A DNA stretch of 64,000 bases from DATLLN01 sp963720885. GTDB taxonomy: Bacteria; Actinomycetota; Thermoleophilia; Gaiellales; JAICJC01. The stretch is from positions 1,302,001 through 1,366,000 of the forward strand of contig CAVRGW010000005.1 in the NCBI GenBank assembly GCA_963720885.1. The letters run 5' to 3'. This document shows positions 9,636 to 19,338 of the stretch, one piece after another. How positions within the stretch are numbered: the first letter of the stretch is position 1; each line of letters begins with the position of its first letter. The notes below the pieces were generated by a model. It saw nothing but the letters and a program-made list of their open reading frames with translations. It made no database searches and was not told the origin of the DNA. The position numbers and the translations under genes are program-made.

Positions 9636-11072
9636 GACTCGATCCACGGTCCGTGCCAGCGGCCGTGCCCGGCAACCAGCGCGTCGGCCGACGCCGGGCC
9701 CCACGTGCCCTGGGCATACGGCTCGACGGGCGAGGGCGAGTCGAGCAGCGACTGCATGATCCGCCAGGTCTGCTCGACCCCGTCCTGACGCGTGAACCGG
9801 GTGCTGTCGCCCACCATCGCCGCGTGGAGGAGCACCTCGTACGGCGTCGGCCCCTCGCCGCCTTCCTCGGCGAACTCCATCTTCAGGTCGATGGGCTCGA
9901 TCCGCTGGTGGTCGGCGTGCTGGGCGTCGAGGATCACCTTGACGCCGGTCGACGGGTCGAGCTTGATGACCAGCTGGTTTGGGTCCGGCCGCTGGTCCAT
10001 CAGCCGGAAGCCCAGCCGCGGCGGATGCTTGAACACCAGCCGCAGCTCGGTCTGGGTGACCGGCAGATGCTTGCCGGTGCGCAGGTAGAACGGCACGCCC
10101 GACCAGCGCCAGTTGTCGATGTCCAGGCGGAGCGCGGCGAAGGTCTCGGTCGTCGAGCCCGGGCTCCACGCCCGGCGTGTCGAGGTAGCCCTCGTACTGG
10201 CCGCGCACGTAGTGCGCTGGATCGGCTGGTGGGATCGCCCGGAACACCGACACCATGCTGTCCTTGAGCGTTGTCGGGTCGCCGCCGGCCGGTGCCTCCA
10301 TCGCGCCGGCGGCGACCACCTGCAGCATGTGGTTGACCACCACGTCGCGCAGCGCGCCGACCGGGTCGTAGAAGTGGCCGCGATCCTCGACCCCGAACTG
10401 CTCGGCCATCGTGATCTGGACGGACTCGACGTAGTTGCGGTTCCAGACCGGCTCGAGCATCGTGTTGGCGAAGCGCAGGAACAGCAGCTCGACCAGGCCC
10501 ATCTTGCCCAGGAAGTGGTCGATCCGGTAGAGCTGCGACTCGTCGATGTAGGTGTGCAGCTCGTCGGCCAGCGCGCGCGCCGACTCCAAGTCGTGGCCGA
10601 ACGGCTTCTCGACGACCACCCGCGCGTTGGCGGTGAGGCCGGCCTCGGACAGGCCCTCGACGACCTTGCCGAACAGGAACGGCGGGATCTCCAGGTAGAA
10701 GACCGGGTGCTCGGTGCCTTTGATTGCGTCCGCCACCCGGCCGTAGGTGGCGGCGTCGCCGAAGTCGCCCTCGACGTAGGAGAGCCGCTCGGCCAGCCGC
10801 GCGAACACCTGCGGATCGACCTGCTCTCCGGTGCCCTCGATGCACTCCCGCGCGTGGTCGCGCAGGTGCTCGACCGTCCAGTCGTTGACGGCCACGCCGA
10901 CGATCGGGCAGTCCAGGAGCCCCCTCCGCTCGAGCCGGTAGAGCGACCGGAAGGTCATCACCTTCGCCAGATCGCCGGTGATGCCGAACACGACGAACAC
11001 GTCCGCCGGCTGCTGTTGGTCGTCACTGCGGGCCGCGGCGCCCCGGTCCGCAGTCGCTGCACTCGTCGTCAT
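9632..11072 (-). pseudogene. zwf: Glucose-6-phosphate dehydrogenase, one frameshift
   Basis: Oxidises glucose-6-phosphate to 6-phosphogluconolactone with NADP+, the first step of the oxidative pentose phosphate pathway. The N-terminus has FVVFGITGDLAKVMTF, the nucleotide-binding motif of this family, then EKPFGHDLESA and the substrate-binding RIDHFLGKMGLVE. The C-terminal piece has PFYLRTGKHL and VKVILDAQHADHQ-like segments. A single extra G near 10160 (in a GGGC run after a normal PGVEPG) shifts the frame; removing it joins the two halves into about 480 residues. ATG 11072 has GAGGAG upstream. Probably functional in the organism, and the indel probably an error. First gene of the operon. Confidence 0.9.
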
Positions 11073-11106
11073 GCCGGTGTCTCCTCGTTCACATGCGGCG
11101 GCATGC

Positions 11107-12375
11107 TCAGCGCGCCGCGGGTTGGCTGTCCTTGGTGTCAACGCTGATGCGACCCGGCCGCTCGTGCGAGAAGCCCGCCCACGTCCAGTCGATCATCGCC
11201 TTGGCGCGGTCCTCGCCGGTCGAGAGCAGCGCCAGGTGCACCGCGCCCCACGCGAGCGACGCCGAGGCGCCGGTGATGGTGTGGCCGTGATGCGTCTGGA
11301 TGACCGCGGCCCCTCTGCCGATGGTCGCCATCGTGCCCTTGTCGTGGTACCGGAAGGGCTTGGGGTGCTTGCCGGCGATCCGGGCGGCGATGTTCGCGCC
11401 GGCCTGCTCGCCGGACTGGAGCGCGACGGAGCCGAGCTGCGGCAGCGGCCGTTCGGCGCCGTGCTCGGTGATCGCGGCGATGTCGCCGACGGCGGAGATC
11501 TCGGGGTGGCCGGGCACGCTGAGGTCAGGTTCGACGGGGACGCGGCCGCCGCGGACGAGCTCGACGCCGAGCGCCGCGCCGACCGGATTGGCCTGCAGGC
11601 CTGCGCCCCAGACCAGCGTGTGGGCGTCGATCGAGGTCCCCGATGCGAGGTTGACGCGGGTTGGGGTGACCGAGGCCACGGTCTCGCCGAGCATCAGCTC
11701 GACGCCGCGCTCGTCAAGCGCCTGGCGGGTGTACTCGCGGATGTCGGGCTTGAACATCATGAAGACGTCGTCTCCGGCCTCGATCAGGATCAGCCGGATC
11801 CGGTCCTGCGGAAGGTGCGGATAGTCCTTGGCGAACTCGCTGCGGTACAGCTCGGCGAAGGCGCCGGCGCTCTCGATGCCGGTCGGGCCGCCCCCGACGA
11901 AGACGACGTTGAGCACGCCGTCGTCCACCAGCTCCGGGTCGCGGTCGGCCGCCTCCCACCGCTCCAGCACGTGCTCCTTGAGGCGGATGGCGTCGGCCAG
12001 GGTGTACAGCGGGAACGAGTGGTCGCCCGCGCCCTCGACGCCGAAGAAGTTGACGCTCGCGCCCAGCGCGAGCACGAGATGGTCGTAGGCCAGCGGCGGC
12101 ATCTCGGCAAACGTCACCCGCCGGGCCTCGGTGTCGATCTCGACCACGGTCGCCTCGTGGACGGTGGCGTTCGGCTGGTCGTGGAACAGGTCGCGGAGCG
12201 GGTGCCCGACCGCGGCCGGTTCCAGCAGGTCGGTCGCCACCTGGTAGAGCAGCGGCTGGAACGTGTGGTAGTCGTGCTGGTCGATCAGGACGACCTCGGC
12301 GTCGGCGTCCTTCAGCTTGCGGGCGGCGCCGATCCCGGCGAACCCGCCACCCAGAATGACCACGCGTTCGGGCAT
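11107..12375 (-). CDS. Type II NADH dehydrogenase-like FAD oxidoreductase
   Basis: Single-subunit, non-pumping NADH:quinone oxidoreductase family (NDH-2), peripheral on the inner face of the membrane. Intact at 422 residues. The FAD site is VVILGGGFAGIGAARKL at the N-terminus, followed by DQHDYHTFQPLLYQVATD; the NADH site is VVFVGGGPTGIESAGAFAEL, and ISAVGDIAAI contacts FAD near the C-terminus. YRDKGTMATIGRGAAV-like sequence follows (here YHDKGTMATIGRG). A close homologue lies directly upstream on the same strand, 56 bp away, so two isoforms may be cotranscribed. Electron acceptor choice cannot be read from the sequence. Confidence 0.92.
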   Translation of the reverse strand: MPERVVILGGGFAGIGAARKLKDADAEVVLIDQHDYHTFQPLLYQVATDLLEPAAVGHPLRDLFHDQPNATVHEATVVEIDTEARRVTFAEMPPLAYDHLVLALGASVNFFGVEGAGDHSFPLYTLADAIRLKEHVLERWEAADRDPELVDDGVLNVVFVGGGPTGIESAGAFAELYRSEFAKDYPHLPQDRIRLILIEAGDDVFMMFKPDIREYTRQALDERGVELMLGETVASVTPTRVNLASGTSIDAHTLVWGAGLQANPVGAALGVELVRGGRVPVEPDLSVPGHPEISAVGDIAAITEHGAERPLPQLGSVALQSGEQAGANIAARIAGKHPKPFRYHDKGTMATIGRGAAVIQTHHGHTITGASASLAWGAVHLALLSTGEDRAKAMIDWTWAGFSHERPGRISVDTKDSQPAAR

Positions 12376-12431
12376 CGTCAGGGACAGTACCCAGGCCCGG
12401 CAGCGAGGTTGTCATCCCAACGGGATGATCC

Positions 12432-13739
12432 TCATTCGGACGGCCCGGGAGGTTTCCGCGCGGCGGCGGCGTCGAGCTCGGCCAGCGAGATCACCCGCTG
12501 GGGCCGGCTGCTGCCGAGGAACGCGAGCGTCCAGTTGGCGAGTGTGAAGATGCGGTTCTTGAAGCCGGTCAGGAACACCAGGTGGACGACCAGCCAGAGC
12601 ACCCACCCGAGGAAGCCGACGGTGTTGATCGGGCCGATCGACGCGACGCCCTTGAACCGGCTGATGGTTGCCATCGTGCCCAGGTCGCGGTAGCGGAACG
12701 GTCGCTGCTCGGCGTCGCCGTCCAGCCGCCGGCGGATCGTCCGTGCCGCATGCCTGCCCGACTGCATGGCCACCTCGGCCACTCCGGGCAGGCGATCGAG
12801 GCTCATCAGATCACCGACCACGAAGACCTCCGGATGGCCGGGAAGCGTGCAGTCGGGCAGCACCTCGACCCGTCCGGCGCGATCAGCCGCGGCGCCGGTC
12901 TGCGCCGCCAGGGCCGCCCCCAGCGGCGACGCCTCCACCCCGGCGCACCAGATCCTGGTCCGGGCCTCGATCCGCCGGATCGTCGGATCGTCGCCGCCCA
13001 CGTCAACGCCGTCAGCGTCGACGCCCGTGACCGGCGCGTTCACGTGCAGCTCGACGCCCATCCGGGTGAGCGCCCGCGCCGACCGCTCCTGCAGGCCGGC
13101 CGGAAAGGCGGCGAGCACGGTCGGCCCGGCGTCGAGCAGCACCACCCGGGCATTGGCCGGGTCGATCCGGCGGAAGTTGCTGCGCAATGCGCGGCGCGAG
13201 AGCTCGACGATCTGGCCCGCCATCTCGACACCGGTGGCGCCGGCGCCCACCACGACGAAGGTCAGCCACGAACGGCGGCGGTCGGGATCGACCTCGGCCT
13301 CCGCGGCCTCGAACGCCCCGAAGATCTGTGCGCGCAGCGCATGCGCGTCCTCGATCGACTTCATGCCCGGGGCGTACTCCTCGAACTCCGGGTGCCCGAA
13401 GTACGACTGTTGCGCGCCGGCTGCGACGATCAGGGTGTCGTACGGCACGTCGATCATGCCGCCGGCGCCCCGCACACACAGCGACCGTCCGGCCACGTCC
13501 ACCCCCTCCACATCGCCCATCAGCACGGTCGCGTTGCGCTGGCGGCGCAGCACGCCGCGGATCGGCGGCGCGATGTCCCCCTCGGAGACGATGCCCGTGG
13601 ACATCTGGTAGAGCAGCGGCTGGAACAGGTGGTGGTTGCGCCGGTCGACGATCGTCAGCGCCACCGGCGCCCGCTTCAGAGCGCGAGCCGCGAACAGGCC
13701 GCCGAAGCCGCAACCGACGATCACCACCCGGTGTTCCAT
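12432..13739 (-). CDS. Second type II NADH dehydrogenase-like oxidoreductase
   Basis: Paralogue of the neighbouring NDH-2, 435 residues and intact. It shows VVIVGCGFGGLFAARAL for FAD, NHHLFQPLLYQMSTG, FVVVGAGATGVEMAGQI for NADH and VFVVGDLMSLDRL near the end. It differs from its neighbour by a longer C-terminus with a hydrophobic stretch (TVGFLGWVLWLVVHLVFLTG), the membrane-associated helix typical of many bacterial NDH-2 enzymes. ATG 13739 is chosen; a GTG one codon earlier is equally possible and neither has a strong ribosome binding site. Two such enzymes in a row suggest different quinones or conditions, which is inference. Confidence 0.92.
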   Translation of the reverse strand: MEHRVVIVGCGFGGLFAARALKRAPVALTIVDRRNHHLFQPLLYQMSTGIVSEGDIAPPIRGVLRRQRNATVLMGDVEGVDVAGRSLCVRGAGGMIDVPYDTLIVAAGAQQSYFGHPEFEEYAPGMKSIEDAHALRAQIFGAFEAAEAEVDPDRRRSWLTFVVVGAGATGVEMAGQIVELSRRALRSNFRRIDPANARVVLLDAGPTVLAAFPAGLQERSARALTRMGVELHVNAPVTGVDADGVDVGGDDPTIRRIEARTRIWCAGVEASPLGAALAAQTGAAADRAGRVEVLPDCTLPGHPEVFVVGDLMSLDRLPGVAEVAMQSGRHAARTIRRRLDGDAEQRPFRYRDLGTMATISRFKGVASIGPINTVGFLGWVLWLVVHLVFLTGFKNRIFTLANWTLAFLGSSRPQRVISLAELDAAAARKPPGPSE

Positions 13740-13791
13740 CACGGGATCACTACCCGATCGGCCGCTTCCTCACATGCGACACAATGCCGCG

Positions 13792-14856
13792 ATGCGGATC
13801 GACGTCGACACGCTCCCGGCGCTGGCACGCGGGTGCTCGGTGCTGGGCGCCGGCGGCGGAGGCGACACCTACGTCAGCGTGCTGGCCTGCACGCACGCGA
13901 TGCGCGAGTGCGGGCCGGTCGACCTCGTCGACCTGGATGACCTGCCCGACGACGGGCTGATCATGTCCTGCGGCGGGATCGGAGCGCCCACCGTGTCGAT
14001 CGAGAAGCTGGGCTCGGAGCGCGAGGGCGAGTGGTTGCGCGAGAGCCTGGAGGAGGTCACGGGGCGACGGGTCGTCGCGGTGATGGCGGCCGAGATCGGC
14101 GGCGGCAACGGCATCCACCCGATCAGCTGGGCGGCCCGGATGAGGCTGCCGTTTGTGGACGCCGATGCCATGGGCCGCGCTTTTCCCGAGGTCCAGCAGC
14201 AGACGATGGAGATCGCCGGCATCGACCCGTCTCCGTGCGTGATGACCGACGAGCGGGGAAACCGCGTGGTCATCCGCACTGTGGACGGGCACTGGCTGGA
14301 GCGCCTCGCCCGGGCCGCGGCCGTGGAGTTCGGCGGCACCGCCTCCTCCGCGGAGTACCCGATGACGGCCGCTCAGGCCCGCGGCGCCACGGTGCGCGGC
14401 TCGGTGTCGCATGCCCTGCGGATCGGCCGGGCGCTGGAGGCTCCCGACGACCCGGTGCGGGCGCTGGGCGAGGCGATCGGCGCGGTACTGCTGCTCCACG
14501 GCAAGCTGACGGACGTCGAGCGTCGCGTTGCGGGCGGCTTCGTCCGCGGATCCGCGACCGTCGAGGGGCTGGAGGGGCACCGCGGCAGGCTGCTCCAGCT
14601 GGAGATCCAGAACGAGAACCTGGTCGCCCTCGAGGACGGCCGCCCGCGGGCGATGGTGCCGGACATCATCACCGTGCTCGACGCCGAGACCGGCCATGCG
14701 ATCCACACCGAGCGGCTCCGCTACGGCCAGCGGGTCTCGGTCGTGGTGTTCCCCTGCGACCCGGTGTGGCGCACGGCGGCCGGCCTCGCGCTGGCCGGGC
14801 CCGAGGCCTTCGGCTACGAGTTCGGCTACGCCCCGGTGGAGGAGTTGTCCGCGTGA
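13792..14856 (+). CDS. DUF917 family protein
   Basis: A 354-residue member of the DUF917 family, which is usually encoded beside hydantoinase/oxoprolinase-like proteins; one characterised relative handles S-methyl-thiohydantoin. Recognised from GCSVLGAGGGGDTY at the N-terminus, MSCGGIGAPTVSIEKL, and the family block AAEIGGGNGIHP with FVDADAMGRAFPE. No signal peptide is seen, so it is cytoplasmic. Start ATG 13792 begins the conserved region. It overlaps the next gene by GTGA, showing translational coupling with the hydantoinase-like protein and a probable shared substrate. Confidence 0.85.
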   Translation: MRIDVDTLPALARGCSVLGAGGGGDTYVSVLACTHAMRECGPVDLVDLDDLPDDGLIMSCGGIGAPTVSIEKLGSEREGEWLRESLEEVTGRRVVAVMAAEIGGGNGIHPISWAARMRLPFVDADAMGRAFPEVQQQTMEIAGIDPSPCVMTDERGNRVVIRTVDGHWLERLARAAAVEFGGTASSAEYPMTAAQARGATVRGSVSHALRIGRALEAPDDPVRALGEAIGAVLLLHGKLTDVERRVAGGFVRGSATVEGLEGHRGRLLQLEIQNENLVALEDGRPRAMVPDIITVLDAETGHAIHTERLRYGQRVSVVVFPCDPVWRTAAGLALAGPEAFGYEFGYAPVEELSA

Positions 14857-16402
14857 GCACCGCGATCGACCTGCGGCTGGGGATCGACGTCGGCGGCACG
14901 AACACCGACGCCGTCGTGCTCGACCGTGCCGACGGACTGGTCGCCAAGGCCAAGCGGCCGACCACCGCCGACGTCAGCGGCGGCATCGCCGCGGCGGTCG
15001 ACGCCGTGCTCTCGGCCCCCGGCGTCGAGCCCGGCCGGGTGACCCACGTGATGCTGGGCACGACGCACGCGACCAACGCGGTGCTCGAGCGCCGCGGGCT
15101 GGAGCGCGTCGCCGTCGTCCGCATCGGGCGGCCGTCGACCACCGCCGTCCCGCCGCTGATGATGTGGCCCGACGACCTGCGCGCGGCCGTGTCGGCGGGC
15201 GAGGCGGTCATCGGCGGCGGGCTCGAGTTCGACGGCCGCGAGATCGTCCCGCTGGACGGCGATCAGCTGCGCCGGTTCCTCGAGCCGCTGGCAGGCTCGG
15301 TCGACGGCGTCGCGCTGACCAGCGTGTTCGCATCCGTGTCCGCCGAGCACGAGCTGGCCGCCGAGGCGATCGTGCGCGAAGTGATGGGCGACGAGATCCA
15401 CGTCTCGCTGAGCCACGAGATCGGGTCGGTCGGCCTGCTCGAGCGGGAGAACGCGACCGTGCTGAACGCGGCGCTGCGCGCGGTCGCCGTCGAGGTGGCG
15501 GGCGCCCTGGGAACGGCGCTCGCCTCGCACGGACTGGAGCCGGCGACGTTCTTCGCCCAGAACGACGGCACCCTGATGGCGCTCGACTATGCCGTCAGCC
15601 ACCCGATGCTGACCATCGGCAGCGGGCCGGCGAACAGCCTGCGCGGCGCCGCGTACCTGACTGGGCTGCGCGACGCGATGGTGGTGGACGTCGGCGGCAC
15701 CTCGACCGACGTCGGCGTGCTCGTCAACGGCTTCCCGCGCGAGTCCAGCGCCGCGGTCGAGATCGGCGGCGTCCGCACGAACTTCCGGATGCCCGACCTG
15801 GTCGCGATCGCCGTCGGCGGCGGGACCGTCATCATCGCGACGACGGCGTCGGGCCCCGCAGCGTCGGCTACCGCCTGCGCGACGAGGCACTGGTGTTCGG
15901 CGGCGCCACGCCGACCCTGACCGACGCCGCCGTCGCGGCCGGGAGGGCCGAGATCGGGACCGCGCCGCCGCAGGCCCACCACGCGAGCCTGATGGCCGGC
16001 CTCGAACGAGCCGACGGCATGCTGGCCGACGCCGTCGACCGTGTGAAGACCGCGCGCGGCGACCGGCCGCTGGTGGTGGTCGGCGGTGGCAGCGTCCTCG
16101 TGCCAGACCGCCTGCCCGGCGTGAGCGAGGTGATCCGGCCGCCGCACCACGACGTCGCCAACGCGATCGGCGCGGCGATCGCGGCGGTGTCCGGGCAGAT
16201 CGACCGCATCTACCACGTCGGCGAGTCCGGCCGCGACGCGCTGCTGGCCCAGGCCCGGGACGAGGCCAGGACCGAGGCCGTCCGAGCGGGTGCCGATCCT
16301 GAGCGTGTGGAGATCGTGGAGCTGGAGGAGCTTCCCCTCGCCTACCTGACCACGCCGTCGGTGCGGATGCGGGTGAAGGCGGCCGGACCGCTGCTCGCCT
16401 AG
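14853..16402 (+). pseudogene. Hydantoinase/oxoprolinase (HyuA-type) subunit, one frameshift
   Basis: ATP-dependent hydantoinase/5-oxoprolinase A-type subunit, about 516 residues after repair. The N-terminus LGIDVGGTNTDAVVLD is the ASKHA-fold phosphate loop, GTTHATNAVLERRGLERVA is the next family block, and VVDVGGTSTDVGVLVNG the second phosphate motif. The frame breaks near 15836, within GTCATCATCGCG, where two extra bases (AT) separate GGGTVI from the continuation RDDGVGPRSVGYRL. The remainder reads normally to the stop, including PLVVVGGGSVLVP. GTG start overlaps the DUF917 stop. A single indel in an otherwise conserved gene suggests a sequence error. Confidence 0.87.
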
Positions 16403-16555
16403 AGATCCTCTAAATTGAAGCATCGGTCCTGCCGATACAGGAACTACCTTGGCTTTGGGCGATGCTGGGGAGCTGGAAGACGCCCGGGGACCAGGGGTCG
16501 ACGACCGACGGGCGGGCCGGTCTCCAAGCCAAAGGGGGCCCGGCTCGCCCCCTCG

Positions 16556-18340
16556 TCAGCGCCGGCCGCCGCCGATCGCCAAGGCGGCGCCGACCAGCGC
16601 AAGGTGGCTGAACGCCTGCGGGAAGTTGCCAAGCTGCCGGCGGGTGACCGGGTCGTACTCCTCGGACAGCAGGCCGACGTCGTTGCGCAGGTCGAGCAGC
16701 CGCTCGAAGAGCTCCCGGGCTTCGTCGTGCTCGCCCTGCAGGGCGAGGACCTCGGCCAGCCAGAACGAGCAGGCCAGGAACACGCCCTCGCCGCCCGGCA
16801 GCCCGTCGACCCCCTCGTCGTCCGGGTCGTAGCGCAGCAGGAAGCCAGTCCATCGGCCAGGAGCTCGCGCTGGATCGGCGGCGACAGTCGAGACCAAGCG
16901 CGGGTCGGTGGCGTCGAGGAAGCCGACGATCGGCATCAGCAGCACGCTGGCGTCCAGCGCGTCCGAGTCGTACGACTGCGTGAACGCCTGCTGCTCGGGC
17001 TCCAGGCGCGCTCCAGCACCTCGGCGTGGATCTCGTCGCGGATCGCCCGCCAGCGGTCGACCGGGCCCTGCTGGCCCAATTCCTCGTGGCATCGCACGCC
17101 GCGGTCGAACGCGACCCAGGCCATCACCTTGGAGTGGGTGAAATGGCGCGGTCCGGGCCGCGCACCTCCCAGATACCCGCGTCCTTCTCGCCGCCAGCCA
17201 TCCTCGAGCCAGGTCAGCAGATTGCGGCGCAGCGACCAGGTTGGAGTCCGCTGCCGCTCCGCGTAGACGCGAGCTGGTAGCAGGCGTCGATGACCTCGCC
17301 GTAGACATCGAGCTGCAACTGCGTCGAGGCGGCGTTGCCCACACGCACCGGGCGCGAATCCTCGTAGCCCGGGCAGCCAGTCGAGTTCCCGCTCGTCCAG
17401 CCGCCGCTCGCCGGCGATGCCGTACATGATCTGGACGTCGCCGGGATTGCCGGCCACGGCGCGCAGCAGCCACTGCTTCCACGGCTGCGGCCTCGTCGCG
17501 GTAGCCCGCTCTCGAGCATCGCCAACAGGGTCAGCGTGGCGTCGCGCAGCCAGCAGTAGCGGTAGTCCCAGTTGCGGACGCCACCGATCCGCTCCGGCAG
17601 CGACGTGGTCGGCGCGGCGACGATGCCGCCGGTCGGCGCGTAGGTCAGCGACTTCAGCACCAGCAGCGACTGCTGCGACCTCGTCGTGGTAGTCGCCGTC
17701 CTGCGTGACCGGACGCGCCCACTCGAGCCAGTAGGTGCACGGTGTCCTGGAGCGCCTCTTCCGCGTCGATCGCGTCTGGGACGGTCCCGATGGGACGGGA
17801 ACCACGTGAGCACGAACGGGAACGCGCTCGCCCGGCTCGACCGTGAACTCCGAGACGGTCGTGCAGTCCTTCGCCGCGCGTCGGCGCCGGCGTGCGAAGG
17901 CACAGCGCGTCGGGCCCGGCGATCGCGATCCGCGCGTCGCCGACCCGGCGCACCCAGGGCACGATGTGGCCGTAGTCGAAGCGGATCGACCAGCTCCGAG
18001 CGCATCTGACCTCGCCCGTCGCAGCCCTTCGACGATGCGCACGATGTCGGGCGCCTCGCCCCGCGGCGGCATGAAGTCGATCACCCGCACGGCCCCGTCG
18101 GCCGTCTCGGACACGGTCTCGAGGATCAGCGTGTCGCGGCGGTAGCGGCGCTGGTGACGTCGACGGTGCTCGGGCGGGCGCCAGCAGCCAGCGGCCGTGG
18201 TCGGGCGTGCCAAGCAGCGCGGCGAAGCACGGCGCCGGAATCGAAGCGCGGGAAGCAGCACCAGTCGATCGACCCGCGCGGCTGACGAGCGCGGCAGTCT
18301 GCAGGTCGCCGATCAGCGCGTAGTCCTCGATCCGGGTCAT
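16556..18340 (-). pseudogene. Second GH15 family protein, heavily frameshifted
   Basis: Homologue of the GH15 gene at 7738-9635, about 595 residues if repaired. Landmarks in different frames are MTRIEDYALIGDLQTAALVS at the start, SLTYAPTGGIVAAPTTSLPE, IGGVRNWDYRYCWLRDATLT (catalytic domain), DVQIMYGIAGERRLDE and the end GNFPQAFSHLALVGAALAI. At least six indels break it, again mostly in GC runs. Everything expected of the family is present in order, so no deletion is seen. It starts 7 bases after a small upstream gene and probably shares its transcript. Confidence 0.83.
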
Positions 18341-18347
18341 CGGCGAC

Positions 18348-18662
18348 TCAGTCGTAGACGGCGGTGTCGACGGTCTCGCGGATGCTCTCGTCCCAGTGCC
18401 GGCGGTGATGGCCGCCGCCCTCGACGGCCGCCCGCCGCTGCAGCTCGAGCCTGCCGACCTCGTCCGCGTACCCGCGGGCGCCGCCCAGCGACGCGAACTC
18501 GATCACGGCCTCGTAGTCATGCTCGTCGCCGACCAGCCGGCAGATCCGGTGACCGGTCGCCCCATGGCGCACCCGCAGCTCGATCTGGTCGTCGAAGACC
18601 GCCTTCCACTGCTCGTAGGCGGCGGCGCGGAAGCGCAGGACGAATTCGACGCGGCCGGACAT
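18348..18662 (-). CDS. Small conserved protein, dimeric alpha-beta barrel-like
   Basis: A 104-residue soluble protein (start MSGRVEFVLRFRAAAYEQWK). The pattern of a beta strand, a helix with QWKAVFDDQIELRVRHG, and the strand HRICRLVGDEHDYEAVIEF resembles small ferredoxin-like/antibiotic-monooxygenase-like folds, but I do not recognise a named family and give no function. It lies between the metallo-beta-lactamase-fold gene and the second GH15 gene on the same strand, with a 7-base gap to the latter. ATG 18662 starts the conserved part. Confidence 0.65.
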   Translation of the reverse strand: MSGRVEFVLRFRAAAYEQWKAVFDDQIELRVRHGATGHRICRLVGDEHDYEAVIEFASLGGARGYADEVGRLELQRRAAVEGGGHHRRHWDESIRETVDTAVYD

Positions 18663-18686
18663 CCCCGCAGCGTACCGCGTGGACGG

Positions 18687-19315
18687 TCAGCCGCTCCAGG
18701 GTCGCGCCGACAGCGCGCGCGCTCGAACGCCGCACGGTCGTGCACGGGCTCACCGTGGGCCACGATCACCGTCTGAAACGGCAGGTCGAGCATTGCCCGG
18801 AGCGCCGGCAGCGTCCGCTCCTCGTGCCACGGCGTGGCCCACACCAGGAGCTCGCCGTGCGGCGCCGTCAGGGCGTCGGCGAACACCAGCGCCCGCTGTT
18901 CGGGCAGCCACAGCGGCGTCTCGTTGCGGCCGCGGCCGTCGTACAGCGCCTCCAGCCCGCCGGGCAGGATGGTGCCCGGCTCGATCGGCTCCAGTTCGGC
19001 ATCCGGGATGTCGTGGCGCCAGAACAGGGACGGCCCGAACGGCCGGACGCCGTATCGCTCGACGAAGGTGTCGACGCCGCGCACGTGGTCGGGCTTGAGG
19101 ATCACCGCCATCGTCGGGCGCAACGCGTCGAGGTGTGCCCAGAATGCCTGGTCGGACTCCGGCGGTGCGATCGGGTCGAGCACGGCGATCTCGCCGCGCG
19201 ACTCGACGAGCGTCGAGGTCACCGTCTCCGGCCAGTCCAGCCCCTTGCGCCAGTCCGGGTGGGCGGTGCGCCAGATCGCGAGACCCGGCGCGACGTCCTC
19301 GAAGGATGCGGGCAC
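18687..19315 (-). pseudogene. Metallo-beta-lactamase-fold protein with C-terminal frameshift
   Basis: A 209-residue MBL-fold protein when repaired. It reads cleanly from MPASFEDVAPGLAIWRTAHP through GEIAVLDPIAPPE, VRGVDTFVERYG and TVIVAHGEPVHDRAAFERA. The classic HxHxDH motif is replaced (KPDHVRGVD), so zinc hydrolase activity is doubtful, and I would not name a substrate. After AAFERA the frame as written runs on and overlaps the next gene by 160 bases. Removing one GC from the run at 18711-18723 instead gives LSARPWSG and a TGA at 18687, the expected end just before the next gene. This shows how the local indels arise. Confidence 0.75.
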
Positions 19316-19338
19316 GGCGGGATCGTAGACCCGGCGGC

